Part shown: positions 60,527-64,000 of the stretch, in pieces | How positions within the stretch are numbered: the stretch's first letter is position 1 | How the letters are laid out: each line of letters opens with the position of its first letter | DNA from: Mesorhizobium sp. LSJC280B00 | Lineage (GTDB): Bacteria; Pseudomonadota; Alphaproteobacteria; Rhizobiales; Rhizobiaceae | DNA length: 64,000 nt | Assembly (NCBI RefSeq): GCF_000502835.1 | Contig: NZ_AYVL01000006.1 | Coordinates: forward strand, 128,146-192,145 | Direction: 5' to 3' | Program-made: the position numbers and the translations under genes | The notes under the pieces: generated by a model | What the model saw: the letters and a program-made list of their open reading frames with translations, nothing else | What the model was told of the DNA's origin: nothing | The model's database searches: none

Positions 60527-60928
60527 CTATCGGGCCGCGTTCAGGGCGGCAGCAGCGCGTATCAGCGCCTTGAACGCATTCTCATCTATATCTTCGCCCT
60601 CACGGATATCGATGGCGCGCCTGGTGTTGCCTTCGAGACTGGAGTTGAACAGGCCTGAAGGATCCGGCAGGGAGGCGCCCTTTGCGAAGGTCACCTTCAC
60701 GACGTTCTTGTAGGTCTCGCCGGTGCAGATTATTCCGGCGTGCGACCACACCGGAACGCCTCGCCACTTCCACTCCTCGACCACTTCCGGGTCAGCCTGC
60801 TTGACGAGAGCGCGGATATGGGAAAGCGTCTTGCCTCGCCAATCGCCCAGCTCACTGATCCTCGCATCTATCAGCTGAGAGGGAGAGCTTTCTGCATTTC
60901 CTTCCATAGAGCCACTCTTCATCATCAT
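60527..60928 (-). CDS. DUF1801 protein
   Basis: This 133-residue protein has the DUF1801 pattern: LSHIRALVKQADPEVVEEWKWRGVPVWSHAGIICTGETYKNVVKVTFAKGA, then IDIREGEDIDENAF. Such YdhG-like proteins are small and widely present in soil bacteria with no known activity. The ATG is in an ATGATGATG run, so the exact start is uncertain by one or two codons. Confidence 0.83.
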   Translation of the reverse strand: MMMKSGSMEGNAESSPSQLIDARISELGDWRGKTLSHIRALVKQADPEVVEEWKWRGVPVWSHAGIICTGETYKNVVKVTFAKGASLPDPSGLFNSSLEGNTRRAIDIREGEDIDENAFKALIRAAAALNAAR

Positions 60929-61016
60929 TGTCGCTTTCCCTAGGGTTGTTGCCGCTCGCCCGTCACATGAATACCGCTAGTCGGCACCGGGTTTGCGGGA
61001 ATGACTCGCATTCCAC

Positions 61017-61487
61017 TCACATTCGCTCGCCAGGCAACTGGCTGGCTTGCTTTACCCAGTCGGTGAGTTGAGCTTCGTCGAGCTGGTCGTCCTCGCGGAT
61101 GTCGAGGTAGCGCACGTCCTTGTGCTTGGACTCGCCTGGAGGGACAGGATGCAGCGACGTGCCGCGGAAGAAAGCCAGCTTGATGTACTTTGTGAAGCAA
61201 TGGAAGTTGAGGAACCAGCCTTGACCCTCTACGCCATAGAAGGGCGAGTTCCATTTGACGGCCTTGCGCAGGTTGGGAACGTTGCGCTCGATGAGTGCGT
61301 CGAGGCGGCGGCCGACGTCGCGTTTCCAGCCCGGCATGGCCGCGATGTAGGCCTGCACAGGAGCGTCACCATCACCCTTCGGGATCTGCGGGTTGCCGCC
61401 TGCGAGGAGGACCGGCTTGGCGGCTGCAGGCTTGGCGGCGGGCTTCTTCGCGACCGCCGCTGACTTGATGGACGTCTTGTTGGCCAT
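61017..61487 (-). CDS. DUF1801 protein with Lys/Ala-rich N-terminus
   Basis: This 156-residue protein has a basic Ala/Lys/Pro-rich N-terminus (KSAAVAKKPAAKPAAAKP) and a C-terminal DUF1801 domain (ALIERNVPNLRKAVKWNSPFYGVEGQGWFLNF, then YLDIREDDQLDE). It is a relative of 60527-60928. TGGAGTG precedes ATG 61487; longer readings are rejected. It follows a small membrane gene with 4 bp between. Confidence 0.83.
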   Translation of the reverse strand: MANKTSIKSAAVAKKPAAKPAAAKPVLLAGGNPQIPKGDGDAPVQAYIAAMPGWKRDVGRRLDALIERNVPNLRKAVKWNSPFYGVEGQGWFLNFHCFTKYIKLAFFRGTSLHPVPPGESKHKDVRYLDIREDDQLDEAQLTDWVKQASQLPGERM

Positions 61488-61491
61488 GCGT

Positions 61492-61722
61492 TCACTCCAA
61501 TGCGCCGGTGCCCCCTGCGTTGCGCCACTTGGGCGCGTAAGGCAGCACGAACATGTACAGACCGGTAAGCAGGAGCAAGCCGAGTGGAAACAGCGGCAAG
61601 AGGTATACCCAGTAGGCGGGTTCCTTGCCTGCTCCCAGCCTGATGAAGATGGCGGCGACGACCGCCGCAAAGATAATCGACAGCCAGCGGTGGATCTGCC
61701 GAACCCATTTGTTCCAATCCAT
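61492..61722 (-). CDS. Small two-helix membrane protein
   Basis: This 76-residue protein has two hydrophobic segments (IIFAAVVAAIFIRL and YLLPLFPLGLLLLTGLYMFVL). AGGAGGTCTCA fixes ATG 61722. It resembles small PepSY-like or DUF-type membrane proteins of transporter-adjacent loci. The function is unknown. Confidence 0.65.
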   Translation of the reverse strand: MDWNKWVRQIHRWLSIIFAAVVAAIFIRLGAGKEPAYWVYLLPLFPLGLLLLTGLYMFVLPYAPKWRNAGGTGALE

Positions 61723-61809
61723 TGAGACCTCCTCTGAAGACGAACCGAAGCGGATCGGGCGGCCCGTTTGGCGACTCCCGCCGGGCAGCCACGCCACTGA
61801 ACGCATGCT

Positions 61810-62202
61810 TTACCAGCGCGCCAGTTGGGTGATTTGAACGAGATTGCCGCAGTTGTCGTTCAGCTGGGCGATGGTCGAGCCGGTTACTTCGGTCGGCGGC
61901 ATCGTGAACTCGGCGCCGCGCGCTTTTATGCGCTCGTAGTCGCCCTTGACGTTATCGGTGAAGAACATGACCGCGGGCTGGCCCTGCTGGAAAATGGCTT
62001 GCTGGTAGGTCTTTGCAGCCGGGTTGTCATTGAGCGCGAGTTGCAGCTCGGCACCGTCCGGCTCGTCGGGTGATCCAACGGTCAGCCAGCGAAACGGCCC
62101 ATTGCTGAAATCGGCCTTCTTGGTAAAGCCGAGCGTTTCGGTGTAAAAGCCCAGTGCCTTTTCCTGGTCGTCCACGTATACTTTGGCCAACTTGATCTTC
62201 AT
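61810..62202 (-). CDS. VOC (glyoxalase-like) family protein
   Basis: This 130-residue protein has the VOC fold: KVYVDDQEKALGFYTETLGFTKK, then AVMFFTDNVKGDYERIKARGAEFT and LNDNCGNLVQI. Typical members act in dioxygenase, glyoxalase or antibiotic-binding roles. The metal ligands are not all clear from sequence. Its start has a good upstream AGGCAAGCC. Confidence 0.87.
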   Translation of the reverse strand: MKIKLAKVYVDDQEKALGFYTETLGFTKKADFSNGPFRWLTVGSPDEPDGAELQLALNDNPAAKTYQQAIFQQGQPAVMFFTDNVKGDYERIKARGAEFTMPPTEVTGSTIAQLNDNCGNLVQITQLARW

Positions 62203-62273
62203 TGGCTTGCCTCCATTATCGCCTCGTGATGTCGCTCTGTAACAGAGCCCTTGCTTGGATAGCCCAGCGGATC

Positions 62274-62684
62274 TCAGTCCGTCCGCGCCAGAACCTGCTC
62301 CAGATCGTCAAAGAACCTCGGCCAGCCGACTTTGGCACCCCGGAAGTAAGGCTGCTGATCCGGCCGGAAGCCCGACTGTTCCATGCGCAAGCGGGCTCCG
62401 GTGCTCGTGGGGGTGAGGGTCCAGGAGACGACACTCTTGAGATCCTTGGTATCCCACGTGTAAGTCAGTGTTCTGTTCGGCTCGACCGTCTGCACCTGAC
62501 ACTCGACAGAGCCCCAGTCTGCGTGAAGATTGAAGCGGTGGTTCGCGACAGGTTTGAAGTCATTTTTCATGAGCCACTCCTCGATCAAGTGTGGTTGCGT
62601 GAGCGCGCGCCAGATCTTCTCGGGCGGATAAGCGATTTCCCGTTCAACAATGACGGAGAGTGTTTCGGTCGACGTTCGGTTCAC
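62274..62684 (-). CDS. SRPBCC/AHSA1-domain protein
   Basis: This 136-residue START-like protein has the AHSA1 pattern: VEREIAYPPEKIWRALTQPHLIEEWLM, FRFNLHADWG-like centre and the helix WPRFFDDLEQVL. It overlaps the ArsR-type gene by 4 bp. The pair ArsR-AHSA1 is common and the SRPBCC protein is thought to bind a hydrophobic ligand. Confidence 0.87.
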   Translation of the reverse strand: MNRTSTETLSVIVEREIAYPPEKIWRALTQPHLIEEWLMKNDFKPVANHRFNLHADWGSVECQVQTVEPNRTLTYTWDTKDLKSVVSWTLTPTSTGARLRMEQSGFRPDQQPYFRGAKVGWPRFFDDLEQVLARTD

Positions 62685-63004
62685 TGGTCCATCCTTTTGA
62701 GCAGGTCTTCGAGGTCGTCGAACCGGCTCTGCCAGAACCCGGTCATCTGGCTTGTCCAGTCAATCAGGGGGGCAAGCGCAGCAAGCTGCGCGCTATAATG
62801 GGTCTGTCGCCCTGCATGGCGGTCGCGCACGAGCCCGGCCTGCCTCAAAACGCCGAGATGTTTTGACACGGCCGGTTGCGAGATCCCGGCCTGAGCCGTC
62901 AGAGCCCCGACCGTCTGCTCTCCTTCGCGACACAGCCGCTCAAAAATAGCGCGCCGAGTCGGATCGGCAAGCGTTCTGAAGAGTACATCGTGAGCCTTTG
63001 GCAT
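62681..63004 (-). CDS. ArsR-family transcriptional regulator
   Basis: This 107-residue winged-helix regulator has DVLFRTLADPTRRAIFERL and the HTH AGISQPAVSKHLGVLRQAGLV. No metal-binding Cys cluster of the ArsR/SmtB type is present, so it is of the group that regulates AHSA1 genes. ATG 63004 with AAGGG is chosen. It is coupled to the SRPBCC gene. Confidence 0.88.
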   Translation of the reverse strand: MPKAHDVLFRTLADPTRRAIFERLCREGEQTVGALTAQAGISQPAVSKHLGVLRQAGLVRDRHAGRQTHYSAQLAALAPLIDWTSQMTGFWQSRFDDLEDLLKRMDQ

Positions 63005-63924
<920 letters not shown>

Positions 63925-64000
63925 TCGAGGCCCTCTCCTCCAAAATGAATAAACCGATTGGCTGCAATTCTTGACCTTGACGACTTGTGGATATACATTT

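Overview
The window reads as a chromosomal or large-replicon segment of a Mesorhizobium-like alphaproteobacterium (Hyphomicrobiales). The grounds are the high GC, the EcfG-type ECF sigma factor with NepR-like small proteins, HWE-family kinase, DUF982 proteins, a rhizobial intergenic mosaic repeat, and the overall look of the proteins. The identification is by eye; no database was searched.

Layout. (1) 0.4-2.3 kb: small hydrophilic, zinc-binding and membrane proteins. (2) 2.4-4.7 kb: an FdhF/YdeP-type molybdopterin oxidoreductase. (3) 4.7-7.9 kb: a signalling block with a single-domain receiver, a CheB-PAS-HWE kinase that has lost its CheR domain, a NepR-like small protein and a receiver protein whose C-terminus looks like sigma-70 region 2. 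(4) 8-15.5 kb: an accessory patch with IS66 and IS630 remnants, two SDRs, a Tat-exported aldo/keto reductase with a divergent LysR regulator, and nadE between two 167-bp direct repeats of a broken HTH gene, beside a decayed phospholipase-D-like gene. (5) 16-35.9 kb: a large, mostly translationally coupled glycan or glycoside cluster with epimerases, UDP-xylose synthase-like protein, B12-type radical SAM protein, four CgeB-like and two GT4 glycosyltransferases, myo-inositol-phosphate synthase, phosphatase, nucleotidyltransferase, methyltransferases, xylosidase-like hydrolase and acetyltransferase. An unusual phosphoribosyltransferase-kinase fusion lies antisense inside it. (6) 36-39 kb: NepR-like protein, EcfG-like sigma factor and small stress-type proteins. 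(7) 39-39.9 kb: a lone SIR2-domain protein. (8) 40.1-48.7 kb: one operon running from a XoxF-type PQQ alcohol dehydrogenase through cytochromes c to a complete haem-copper oxidase. (9) 48.8-53 kb: a reverse operon with an Nramp-fold protein lacking the canonical metal motifs and two PRC-barrel proteins. (10) 53.6-60.5 kb: a sugar-acid catabolic block (GntR, SDR, PfkB kinase, mannonate dehydratase, ThuA, Gfo/Idh/MocA, DHDPS-type aldolase). (11) 60.5-64 kb: DUF1801 proteins, a VOC protein, an ArsR/SRPBCC pair and a Phd/PIN toxin-antitoxin pair with a frameshifted toxin.

The most coherent new signal is a general-stress-response network. Sequences of the form GGAAC-N16/17-xxTT sit just upstream of the sigma factor itself, of one NepR-like gene, of several small stress-type genes, of the molybdopterin oxidoreductase and of the first gene of the glycan cluster. 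Together with the receiver-sigma2 protein encoded beside a NepR paralogue, this suggests a variant of the PhyR-NepR-EcfG partner switch with the domain order reversed. No tRNA, rRNA or CRISPR array was seen.
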